Assembly: GCA_009668925.1 (NCBI GenBank)
Contig: SBEK01000229.1
Location: forward strand, 1-5,227
Source of the DNA: Deltaproteobacteria bacterium
GTDB taxonomy: Bacteria; Desulfobacterota; Syntrophia; Syntrophales; Smithellaceae
Direction: 5' to 3'
DNA: 5,227 bases
Below are positions 1-5,226 of this stretch, one piece after another (position 1 is the first letter of the stretch; each line of letters begins with the position of its first letter). A program made the position numbers and the translations under genes. The notes beneath the pieces were generated by a model that ran no database searches, was not told the origin of the DNA, and saw nothing but the letters and a program-made list of their open reading frames with translations.

Positions 1-363
1 GCCGTATACCGGCCGTCCGTCGACCATTTTGACATTGGAATTGCGGAAAAGCGACCGGAACAGAAAAATCTCGCTGGCCATTCTCCCGATGACGCTTGCC
101 TTGCAGCAGGGGTTTTCCAGCGGATTGTTTTTAATCCACGGAAGACTTTTTTCCTGGCCGCACGTGGTCGGGATGCGAAAAGGCACGGGCGCTTTCGCCC
201 ATTTGACGACGCGATAAATGAAGCCAAAAACAAAAATGACAAATGCAAGGTATGGAAGGACGACGGTCAGCACAACCATTAAGCCCAGCAGGACAAGAGC
301 GATGGGGATTAAGCTCAATATGATGACAGCGGCAATGGCTAACGTAAAATTTCTTCTAAACAT
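1..363 (-). CDS. dsrM: DsrM, cytochrome b subunit of the DsrMKJOP complex (N-terminal 121 residues, runs off left edge)
   Basis: Canonical DsrM is a membrane diheme cytochrome b that oxidises menaquinol and passes electrons to the cytoplasmic HdrD-like subunit DsrK, which is thought to reduce the DsrC trisulfide. Reading the minus strand from the ATG at 363-361 gives 121 codons open to the window edge. Residues 8-50 are strongly hydrophobic (one long or two short membrane segments). They are followed by the block that marks canonical DsrM: YRVVKWAKAPVPFRIPTTCG (about 50-69), EKSLPWIK (71-78), and GRMASEIFLFRSLFRN (about 93-108). The start is firm because a TAG stop lies in frame immediately before the ATG. 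No good Shine-Dalgarno sequence precedes it, but a short open frame ends 5 bases upstream. The heme-binding helices lie outside the window. This copy, not the larger NarI-like gene at 2150-3100, resembles DsrM of DsrMKJOP. The family call is confident. Confidence 0.92.
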   Translation of the reverse strand, partial: MFRRNFTLAIAAVIILSLIPIALVLLGLMVVLTVVLPYLAFVIFVFGFIYRVVKWAKAPVPFRIPTTCGQEKSLPWIKNNPLENPCCKASVIGRMASEIFLFRSLFRNSNVKMVDGRPVYG

Positions 364-368
364 CTATT

Positions 369-398
369 TTACTTTCTGCGGTCATAATTAAACTTCAT
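369..398 (-). other. Nine-codon open frame in front of dsrM, possible leader or coupling peptide
   Basis: An ATG at 398-396 opens a frame encoding MKFNYDRRK and ends at TAA (371-369), 5 bases before the dsrM start codon. A purine-rich GGAGAG lies just upstream of this ATG at a suitable distance, whereas the dsrM ATG has only a weak AGAAAG upstream. Ribosomes ending on the mini-frame could therefore re-initiate at dsrM. The frame extends upstream without a stop as LQDKKRLERE and on into the palindromic repeat, so it could instead be the remnant C-terminus of a lost gene. Whether it is translated cannot be judged from sequence alone. Confidence 0.3.
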
Positions 399-424
399 TT
401 CTCTCTCCAGCCGTTTCTTGTCCT

Positions 425-552
425 GCAGGCTGTTCAAAAAGATCCAGAGGCAAGGCGTCGCGAGGATCGAGCAGCGGAGCGTACTGTTTGGGTACGTGAG
501 CATGCGAGAGCCGAAGCGCAACGCAGAATATGGGCCTTTTTCAGCAGCCTGC
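425..552. repeat. Imperfect palindromic repeat element, about 128 bp, abutting the dsrK-like stop codon
   Basis: The ends are inverted repeats. GCAGGCTGTTCAAAAAG (425-441) matches the reverse complement of CTTTTTCAGCAGCCTGC (536-552) at 15 of 17 positions. Internal arms also pair: GCGTCGCG (455-462) with CGCAACGC (517-524), with one mismatch. The exact centre is a hairpin, CGTAC (480-484) and GTACG (492-496), around a loop containing GTTTG. The whole element could fold as one long interrupted hairpin. Its right end shares a base with the TAG stop of the dsrK-like gene. Ends reading CAGGCTG.T.AAAAA resemble dispersed palindromic repeats remembered from deltaproteobacterial genomes; that resemblance is from memory and unchecked. 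It carries no transposase. Confidence 0.8.
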
Positions 553-2153
553 TAATGCCACTCCCACTGGATAAACGGCTCTTTAAGATCGGTCATGGCA
601 TTGACGATCAATTCGACAAGCCCTCCGTAGAAGATGCGCGACTTTTCCCAGACGCCGTAATAGTTGAACAGTTCACGGTACTGCCCTTTGCAGTTCGAAC
701 AGGGTGCGCAGACATACTTGGTAATCTCCGGAGAGGAAACGTCCGCAAAAGCGTCCAGCGTCTGCTTGAGTTTCATCCTGCCCGAAATGGCCGAGCGCCA
801 GTCCGGAAAGTTGTTGGACTGCGTGATGGCAAAGCCGGATCCGCCGCCGCAGCAATAGTTTTCCACGCCATGCGGGGTCATCTCGCGAAACTGCGGGGCA
901 ATCTGTCTCAGGATTTTTCGCTGTGGTTCAACAATGCCCATCAGCCGGACCATGTTGCAGGGATCGTGCAGCGTGACAGGAAAGTTGTTGCGACCCGGAT
1001 CGAGTTTGATCTTGCCGCTCCTGACGATTTGTTCCATCAGCGGAAGGGCGCTCTCTCTCGGAATATTGAGATCGCCGGTCAGAACCCGGTCGGCAATAAC
1101 GATCATCGCCTTGTGAGCATGGCCGCATTCGCCCAGCGAAATCTTCTTTACCCCCAGGTTTTTGGCGGCCTGCGCATGCCGCAAGGCCACGCGGGCAAAC
1201 TGGACATCGTCGTACCAGACGCCGTAATTGACCGCGTCATAGCCGACCAGTTCACTCGACAGCGTCCAGTCGATGCCGGCTGCGTCAAACAGGATGGCGA
1301 AGGCTTCCAGATTTTCCGGCCAGGCGATGAACTCGCCGGCGTTGTGCAGCAATAAAATATCCGCGCCTTTTTTATCCACGGGAATTTTGATCTTCTTGCC
1401 CGTTTTTTCTTCAATCTCTTCTTCGGTGAATTCGAGAATGTCTTTAAGCGCCGGGGGTGTCATGCCCGTCGAGGAGCCGACTCTGAGCTGCTGGACGGAT
1501 CCTTTTTCATGAACTTCTTTCGGAGCGATGCCCATCTGCTGGCTGAAGATTTTGCGGATTTCGCGGCTGACCAGAGCGTTGTCGATGCCCAGCGGGCACA
1601 CCTGGGCGCAACGGCGGCACAGCGTACACCGGTAAGCAAGCTCCGCCAGGCGAATCAGCGCCTGCGCGTTCAGTGCAATGTTGCTCGCCTTGAACCGGCG
1701 CACAAGCGGATGATCTTTTTTGATGTAAGTACTGACAATCCGGCGCAGGATTTCCGGCCTCATCGTCGGACGGTAGATGTCCTGACGGCCGCTGGCCACG
1801 TAAGCCGGGCAGGCATCAGAACAGATCTGGCATTTCACGCAGTATTCCAGCGTATGGACCAGAGGCTGCAGAAACGTCCAGTTGTCCGAGGCTTCAAACA
1901 GCTTTTCGACGCCGGCCAGAAACTTTTCGACAAACGCCTTTTCCTCTTCCGGCGACGCCGGAGGCTTAATGCCGATGGCCACGATGCCGTCGAGCGTGGC
2001 GTCCATCCGCTTGCGCTGGTCGTCCGTGAGTTTCTTCAGCGGTCTATCCATCTGATCATACGGCGCCGGAAGCGTGAGCCAGTCGGCAGGATCGAGTTCG
2101 GCCACTTCTCCGCCGGGTTTGGTAAAATCCTGAATGCCGGTTTTCTTGATCAT
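552..2153 (-). CDS. DsrK/TmcB/HdrD-like iron-sulfur protein (heterodisulfide reductase-related)
   Basis: This is a cytoplasmic iron-sulfur protein of the HdrD/DsrK/TmcB family, 533 residues, likely the electron-output subunit of a membrane complex with the cytochrome b encoded just upstream. Two ferredoxin-type 4Fe-4S motifs are visible, C105-x2-C108-x2-C111-x3-C115P and C176-x2-C179-x2-C182-x3-C186P, the second within YRCTLCRRCAQVCPLGID. The C-terminal half carries one CCG-type motif for a non-cubane cluster: HDPC399, then C434-C435-GGG, then C482-x2-C485-x2-C488. A LGEC343GH segment corresponds to the degenerate first CCG domain of DsrK. No signal peptide or membrane helix is seen. The ATG overlaps the stop of the cytochrome b gene (ATGA, 2153-2150), and an AAGGA precedes it by 6 bases, implying coupled translation. 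The adjacent dsrC makes DsrC trisulfide or disulfide a likely substrate, which is inference. DsrK proper is the closest alternative name, but the neighbouring canonical dsrM suggests this is a paralog. Confidence 0.88.
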   Translation of the reverse strand: MIKKTGIQDFTKPGGEVAELDPADWLTLPAPYDQMDRPLKKLTDDQRKRMDATLDGIVAIGIKPPASPEEEKAFVEKFLAGVEKLFEASDNWTFLQPLVHTLEYCVKCQICSDACPAYVASGRQDIYRPTMRPEILRRIVSTYIKKDHPLVRRFKASNIALNAQALIRLAELAYRCTLCRRCAQVCPLGIDNALVSREIRKIFSQQMGIAPKEVHEKGSVQQLRVGSSTGMTPPALKDILEFTEEEIEEKTGKKIKIPVDKKGADILLLHNAGEFIAWPENLEAFAILFDAAGIDWTLSSELVGYDAVNYGVWYDDVQFARVALRHAQAAKNLGVKKISLGECGHAHKAMIVIADRVLTGDLNIPRESALPLMEQIVRSGKIKLDPGRNNFPVTLHDPCNMVRLMGIVEPQRKILRQIAPQFREMTPHGVENYCCGGGSGFAITQSNNFPDWRSAISGRMKLKQTLDAFADVSSPEITKYVCAPCSNCKGQYRELFNYYGVWEKSRIFYGGLVELIVNAMTDLKEPFIQWEWH

Positions 2154-3100
2154 GTTTTATCCTTTTTCGTCTCCGGTTGCGTTTGGGGCAGGCCCGACGA
2201 TAGGGCGACTTCGACCCAGCTCTTGCCTTTCGTTATATGCGGGGCATCCCAGGAAAGCCTCTGCGCCAGAAGGTCGTTTAATTGTTTTTCCAGCGTGCTC
2301 CCGCGAAAGTTCGGTTCGTCGTCCCAACGGATTTTGAAGTAAGCCAGCAGCCTTGTAATGTAATGCGTGGACCGGGTGAAAGGCAGATAGATCAGGAAGA
2401 TGTCGAACAAAATGATGTGGAATATCGTTGCCGCATTCAATACGGGCGGCGTCAGCGTGATGAGGCCCACCCAGTATGCCCGGTATTCGGCGAGTGTCGG
2501 GTCGAGCGCGATCCACGAATAAAGGCCGCTTGCATAGACCAGCAGAAAGAAGATGTAGTTGAAATAATTCATCGGCATGGCGTAGGACCGCAGACCGCGG
2601 TCAACCAGCCTGACGATCGGCATACCGATGCAGCCGAACGTCCCGCCGATAAAGGCGATGACGGCAAAAGCCATCAGGATGCCGTAAAAAATTTGTCCGG
2701 CCAACTGCGGTGAATCAACGGCAATGGTGATACCGCCGACCATGGCCGTGGCGGCAAAAAAACAGGTGATGTGAAACAGAATGATGAAGATAAATCCGAG
2801 GTGCCAAGGCAGCAGGAAAAACCAGTACAGCCGGTTTCGCTTGAAGTATTCGCCCATGTAGAAATTGTCTTTGAGGGCGTACCAGAGGCTGCGTCCCGTG
2901 TTTTTCGGGCGCGCCTGCATCCACCATTCCTGCTTTTCATAGTACGAGCCGCCGTAGCGGTACTGTTCTTCATGGATGACGGGATAGAGGTCCCAGCGGA
3001 GATGCACCGGCAGCTTCAGCCACTTGCGGACCTTGATCGTATACACCGCCACAATGAACACGTAGGCGATATACGTCAACACAATTAAGAATGTTCCCAT
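2150..3100 (-). CDS. NarI/DsrM/TmcC-like diheme cytochrome b, quinol-oxidising membrane subunit
   Basis: This is a 316-residue membrane protein of the NarI-like cytochrome b family, predicted to exchange electrons between menaquinol and the HdrD-like partner encoded next. Five hydrophobic segments are seen, at about residues 3-22, 93-121, 136-163, 180-199 and 220-242. Two histidine pairs, H100/H110 in helix 2 and H228/H246 in or just after helix 5, have spacings of 10 and 18, the same as the heme ligands of E. coli NarI (H56/H66, H187/H205). A long charged loop (about 23-90) separates helices 1 and 2, and the tail after 250 is hydrophilic. I chose the ATG at 3100-3098 (protein MGTFLIVLTY) because it has AAGGA 10 bases upstream and starts directly with helix 1. 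The longer frame would begin with TTG inside a hairpin loop. It differs from the canonical DsrM at the left edge, lacking the VPFRIPTTCG block, so it is nearer to TmcC-type or DsrM-like paralogs. Confidence 0.88.
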   Translation of the reverse strand: MGTFLIVLTYIAYVFIVAVYTIKVRKWLKLPVHLRWDLYPVIHEEQYRYGGSYYEKQEWWMQARPKNTGRSLWYALKDNFYMGEYFKRNRLYWFFLLPWHLGFIFIILFHITCFFAATAMVGGITIAVDSPQLAGQIFYGILMAFAVIAFIGGTFGCIGMPIVRLVDRGLRSYAMPMNYFNYIFFLLVYASGLYSWIALDPTLAEYRAYWVGLITLTPPVLNAATIFHIILFDIFLIYLPFTRSTHYITRLLAYFKIRWDDEPNFRGSTLEKQLNDLLAQRLSWDAPHITKGKSWVEVALSSGLPQTQPETKKDKT

Positions 3101-3110
3101 GGAGTGATCT

Positions 3111-3115
3111 TCCTT
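3111..3115 (-). promoter_or_regulatory. Ribosome binding site that fixes the cytochrome b start
   Basis: On the minus strand AAGGA, within AAAAGGAAG, lies 10 bases before the ATG at 3100. No comparable site precedes the alternative TTG start at 3160. This supports the shorter 316-residue product. Confidence 0.6.
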
Positions 3116-3149
3116 TTCACTAAACTTCCATTCTGGATCAAAAACGATA

Positions 3150-3173
3150 GAACGGTTCAAAACCGTTCCCTAC
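3150..3173. repeat. Short hairpin, REP-like
   Basis: GAACGGTT (3150-3157) and AACCGTTC (3161-3168) form a perfect 8-bp inverted repeat with a 3-base loop. On the minus strand the upstream arm extends as GTAGGGAACGGTT, but the matching outer bases on the downstream side have diverged (CTATC). GTAGGG-arm hairpins resemble small dispersed repeats remembered from sulfate-reducer genomes, which is unchecked. A run of five T follows six bases after the stem in the direction of transcription, so a weak terminator or attenuator is possible. It is not a textbook terminator, since the stem is only moderately GC-rich and the T run is short and displaced. Confidence 0.55.
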
Positions 3174-3179
3174 AAACTG

Positions 3180-3200
3180 GAGGCTGTTCCCATCAGCTTC
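3180..3200. repeat. Short hairpin between dsrC and the cytochrome b gene
   Basis: GAGGCTG (3180-3186) can pair with CAGCTTC (3194-3200), seven base pairs including one G-T, around a 7-base loop. It sits between the 24-bp REP-like hairpin and the larger palindromic element, giving three stacked hairpins in one spacer. It may be a fragment of a repeat of the AGGCTGTTC-ended type seen at 425-552, because AGGCTGTTC occurs in both. Confidence 0.35.
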
Positions 3201-3202
3201 AT

Positions 3203-3325
3203 ATTCTTTCCCAAATCAGGATGATACCGAGGCGGCAAGGAGGAGGCGCCGGAGGCGTATTGTTTAATACGTCGAGGACGCCGACGACGCTGCCAACAAA
3301 TGTAGCGCTTGATTTCGGAAAGAAA
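3203..3325. repeat. Imperfect palindromic repeat element, about 120 bp, abutting the dsrC stop codon
   Basis: The ends are inverted repeats: ATTCTTTCCCAAATCA (3203-3218) matches the reverse complement of TGATTTCGGAAAGAAA (3310-3325) at 14 of 16 positions. The centre is a hairpin, GGCGTATT (3254-3261), loop GTTT, AATACGTC (3266-3273), with one G-T pair. An inner arm GGCGGC (3231-3236) pairs with GCTGCC (3289-3294), also with one G-T pair. The element begins at the base after the dsrC TGA (3328-3326). Its design matches the 425-552 element, with a GCGTA-GTTT-TACGT centre and a GGCAAGG motif on the left, but the ends differ. It encodes nothing convincing. Confidence 0.75.
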
Positions 3326-3646
3326 TCATACACAGCCGGTCGGCTTGGAAAGACCTGCCAGCTTGCAGGCTCCTTTAGCCGGTCCGGTCGGGAAGAGTTC
3401 ATAGAGCTTCTTCATATCAATCCCCAGATCTTTGCAGATCTTCCGGATCATGGGGGCAATGCCGAACTGCTGATAGTAGTTTCTGAGGTAGTTGATCACC
3501 TTCCAATGTTCTTCGGTCAATTTGCCTTCGATATCTTCCGCATGCGCATAAGCTTCTGCAAATTCTTCGTTCCACTTGTCGAGTTCCTGAAGAAACCCGT
3601 CTTCGTCCACTTCGTACATTTTTCCTGCCAATTCAATTTGTGGCAT
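3326..3646 (-). CDS. dsrC: DsrC, sulfur-carrier substrate protein of dissimilatory sulfite reductase
   Basis: DsrC is a small soluble cytoplasmic protein that takes sulfur from DsrAB as a trisulfide between its two C-terminal cysteines and is recycled by DsrMK-type membrane complexes. The product is 106 residues, the usual size. The C-terminal arm GPAKGACKLAGLSKPTGCV contains C94 and C105 separated by exactly ten residues, with C105 penultimate. This is the signature of true DsrC, as opposed to TusE-like homologs that lack the upstream cysteine. The core motif LTEEHWKVINYLRNYY (43-58) and the N-terminal VDEDGFL (13-19) are also typical. A strong GGAGGT (3660-3655) stands 9 bases before the ATG, which supports the start. 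The gene lies 39 bases after dsrN and 225 bases before the cytochrome b gene. Strong translation fits the high abundance known for DsrC. Confidence 0.97.
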   Translation of the reverse strand: MPQIELAGKMYEVDEDGFLQELDKWNEEFAEAYAHAEDIEGKLTEEHWKVINYLRNYYQQFGIAPMIRKICKDLGIDMKKLYELFPTGPAKGACKLAGLSKPTGCV

Positions 3647-3654
3647 TTCTTAAA

Positions 3655-3660
3655 ACCTCC
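3655..3660 (-). promoter_or_regulatory. Strong ribosome binding site of dsrC
   Basis: GGAGGT on the minus strand, 9 bases before the dsrC ATG, is the best Shine-Dalgarno match in the window. It lies directly after a 14-bp near-palindrome at 3662-3675. Confidence 0.75.
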
Positions 3661-3661
3661 G

Positions 3662-3675
3662 CGATTATTTAATCG
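3662..3675. repeat. 14-bp near-palindrome upstream of the dsrC ribosome binding site
   Basis: The six-base arms CGATTA and TAATCG flank two bases, in an AT-rich 39-bp spacer between dsrN and dsrC. It could be an operator half-pair or a small RNA hairpin beside the ribosome binding site, or chance. No recognised regulator site is assigned. Confidence 0.3.
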
Positions 3676-3685
3676 ATATATTTTG

Positions 3686-5146
3686 TCATAAAGCCGTCCG
3701 TTTATCGATCAGGGCATCAGGCCTATTCATGAGAAAAGCGGGCGCGCGATCTGATTTTGTTTGGTGGTAGTGCGAGGCCCTGTCCATAAGAGCATCCGCC
3801 CATCCGGGAGTCCCCAGCGCGTGCAGATGCGTGAAGCCCGCCAGAATATTCTTCCGGCACAGGCCGTCTCTTTGACCGTCCATACCGGTTCCCCGCACAA
3901 CACGGCAGGCCGTGTGGCTTTCATCCTCTCTTTGAGAAAGGATCCGGCAGTAATGGAATTCATGACCGGTGAGCGTCTGGCCGATGGGGAAAAACGGATT
4001 TTCCCGATCCACGGTCAGGGTGGTATACCCATGTCCTTGCGGTCGTTTCTCCATCCCGAACATTACCGGCAGCGCGCCGACCATCGGATAGTGTTTGTCG
4101 CCGATGGTCAGAGATTCGCCCAGATAAATGAAGCCTCCGCACTCGGCGTAAATCGGAAGGCCCGCTTCAGCCGCCTCTCGGAAAGACAGGCGAAAGGATT
4201 CGTTTGCGGCAAGCCTCTCGGCCTGGGTTTCGGGAAATCCACCGCCGATGTACAAGGCATCGACCGGCGGCAGGATTTTATCGTCAAGAGCGCTCACCAG
4301 GACGACTTTCGCACCCCGGTCGACGAGCGCCTCAATATTTTCCTGATAATAAAACTGAAACGCCCTGTCTTTGACAACGCCGATGGTCAGCGGCTCCTCA
4401 TCGGCACAGTTAATACGGATCGCATGGGGGAATGCATGACTCTTCCAGGCCGGTGCGCTTTGAGCGACCCGAACCAGACCGGGCATGTCCAGGTAGTCGC
4501 GGGCGATGGCTCCCGCCTTTTCGATGGCCTGATGCATGTGGTTGTGTTCCTCGGGCGGGACCAACCCCAAATGCCGCTCGCCAAAAGGCAGGTCCGGCAG
4601 TCGCGGTACCGTGCCGTAGACGCGGAGCCCGGCATATTCCTCAACGGCGCGACGGACAACGGAGGCGTGACGGGCGCCGCCCACGCGGCTTAAAATAACG
4701 CCCTGAATGTCCACTGCCGGATCAAGGTTCACGCAGCCCAGGGCCATTGCCGCCGCCGTTCGGGTGACTTTATCGCAGTCGATAACCAACATAACCGGCG
4801 CCTGCAGGAGTTTGGCCAGTTCGGCCGTGCTGAATTCGCCAGTGGCGTTTACACCGTCGAAGAGTCCGCGGTTGCCCTCGATGATGGAAATGGCGCCTGG
4901 GACGGCATGACGTGAAAAGGAACCGGTGACCTGGTCCCGGCCCATGAGATAGGTGTCCAAGTTGTAACAGGGACCGGATGCCGCCTCGGCAAGCCAGGCG
5001 GCATCAATATAATCCGGACCCTTTTTGAAAGGGGTGACCGTTATGCCCTGCTTACGCAAAGCCACGGTCATCGCCACAGAGAGGGTTGTTTTTCCCGCGC
5101 CGCCCCGGAGGGCGGCGATAATCAATCGTGGGCAGGATAGGTTCAT
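3686..5146 (-). CDS. dsrN: DsrN, cobyrinate a,c-diamide synthase (CbiA/CobB)-type glutamine amidotransferase
   Basis: This is a 486-residue two-domain enzyme of the CbiA/CobB family. These enzymes use ATP and glutamine to amidate acetate side chains of cobyrinate. The dsr-linked form, DsrN, is thought to amidate siroheme for DsrAB. The N-terminal synthetase domain has a P-loop LRGGAGKTT (13-21) and the FKKGPDYID segment (40-48). The C-terminal glutaminase domain starts at about residue 255 and has GGGFPE, the nucleophile C336 in AECGGFIYL, and GHEFHYC with H395 and H398, one of which completes the catalytic site. The C-terminal THLHALGTPGWAD segment is also typical. The glutaminase residues are intact, so the enzyme should be active. 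The ATG at 5146 has AGGT 8 bases upstream and lies 13 bases after the upstream stop codon. Position between probable dsrD and dsrC favours the siroheme role over cobalamin synthesis, which is inference from context; a true cobalamin enzyme cannot be excluded. Confidence 0.9.
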   Translation of the reverse strand: MNLSCPRLIIAALRGGAGKTTLSVAMTVALRKQGITVTPFKKGPDYIDAAWLAEAASGPCYNLDTYLMGRDQVTGSFSRHAVPGAISIIEGNRGLFDGVNATGEFSTAELAKLLQAPVMLVIDCDKVTRTAAAMALGCVNLDPAVDIQGVILSRVGGARHASVVRRAVEEYAGLRVYGTVPRLPDLPFGERHLGLVPPEEHNHMHQAIEKAGAIARDYLDMPGLVRVAQSAPAWKSHAFPHAIRINCADEEPLTIGVVKDRAFQFYYQENIEALVDRGAKVVLVSALDDKILPPVDALYIGGGFPETQAERLAANESFRLSFREAAEAGLPIYAECGGFIYLGESLTIGDKHYPMVGALPVMFGMEKRPQGHGYTTLTVDRENPFFPIGQTLTGHEFHYCRILSQREDESHTACRVVRGTGMDGQRDGLCRKNILAGFTHLHALGTPGWADALMDRASHYHQTKSDRAPAFLMNRPDALIDKRTAL

Positions 5147-5160
5147 GGTTCATTACCTGA

Positions 5161-5226
5161 TCAGGAACAAGATTCTTCCTTCGGGAAAAATTCAGCCAAA
5201 ATGAGGTAAGTTGAACTTCCGCTCGA
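5161..5226 (-). CDS. dsrD: Probable DsrD, C-terminal 21 residues (partial, enters from right edge)
   Basis: Reading the minus strand from the right edge, one frame gives SSGSSTYLILAEFFPKEESCS followed by TGA (5163-5161). The start of this fragment matches the remembered wing segment of DsrD, with its WSSGSTTMY-like pattern, followed by a short polar tail as in DsrD. DsrD is a winged-helix protein of about 78 residues that activates DsrAB and is found in the reductive dsr pathway. The stop lies 14 bases before the dsrN ATG, so the two are probably cotranscribed. The order dsrABD followed by a cobyrinate diamide synthase gene is known in Desulfovibrio. Only 21 codons are visible and the match rests on about nine residues, so confidence is moderate. 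Confidence 0.7.
   Translation of the reverse strand, partial: SSGSSTYLILAEFFPKEESCS

Noticed and set aside
424..470. C-terminal coding remnant reading LWIFLNSLQDKKRLERE into the repeat
   Set aside because: The upstream part is simply the repeat read in one frame, and no protein family is recognised. It is kept only as an alternative explanation for the short frame before dsrM.
555..1355. Long plus-strand open frame (266 codons) opposite the dsrK-like gene
   Set aside because: It is antisense to a gene with intact cysteine motifs. Its translation has no recognisable domain and fits the mirror image of GC-rich codons.
1509..2342. Plus-strand open frame (277 codons) across the dsrK-like and cytochrome b genes
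   Set aside because: It spans two conserved minus-strand genes on the opposite strand and is rich in Arg and His as expected for an antisense shadow. No domain is recognised.
3101..3160. Twenty-residue N-terminal extension of the cytochrome b (start at TTG 3160)
   Set aside because: The TTG lies in the loop of a perfect hairpin, has no ribosome binding site, and the added residues are hydrophilic before helix 1. The ATG at 3100 has AAGGA upstream.
3140..3168. Rho-independent terminator before the cytochrome b gene
   Set aside because: The stem is only 8 bp with moderate GC, and the T run is five bases and displaced by six. The downstream genes appear to belong to the same pathway, so it is listed only as a hairpin with possible attenuation.
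3101..3200. Internal sigma-70 promoter before the cytochrome b gene
   Set aside because: TTGAAC is present in the hairpin but there is no credible -10 hexamer at suitable spacing.
3761..4693. Plus-strand open frame (310 codons) opposite dsrN
   Set aside because: It is antisense to the well-conserved CbiA-type enzyme, with no recognisable motif.
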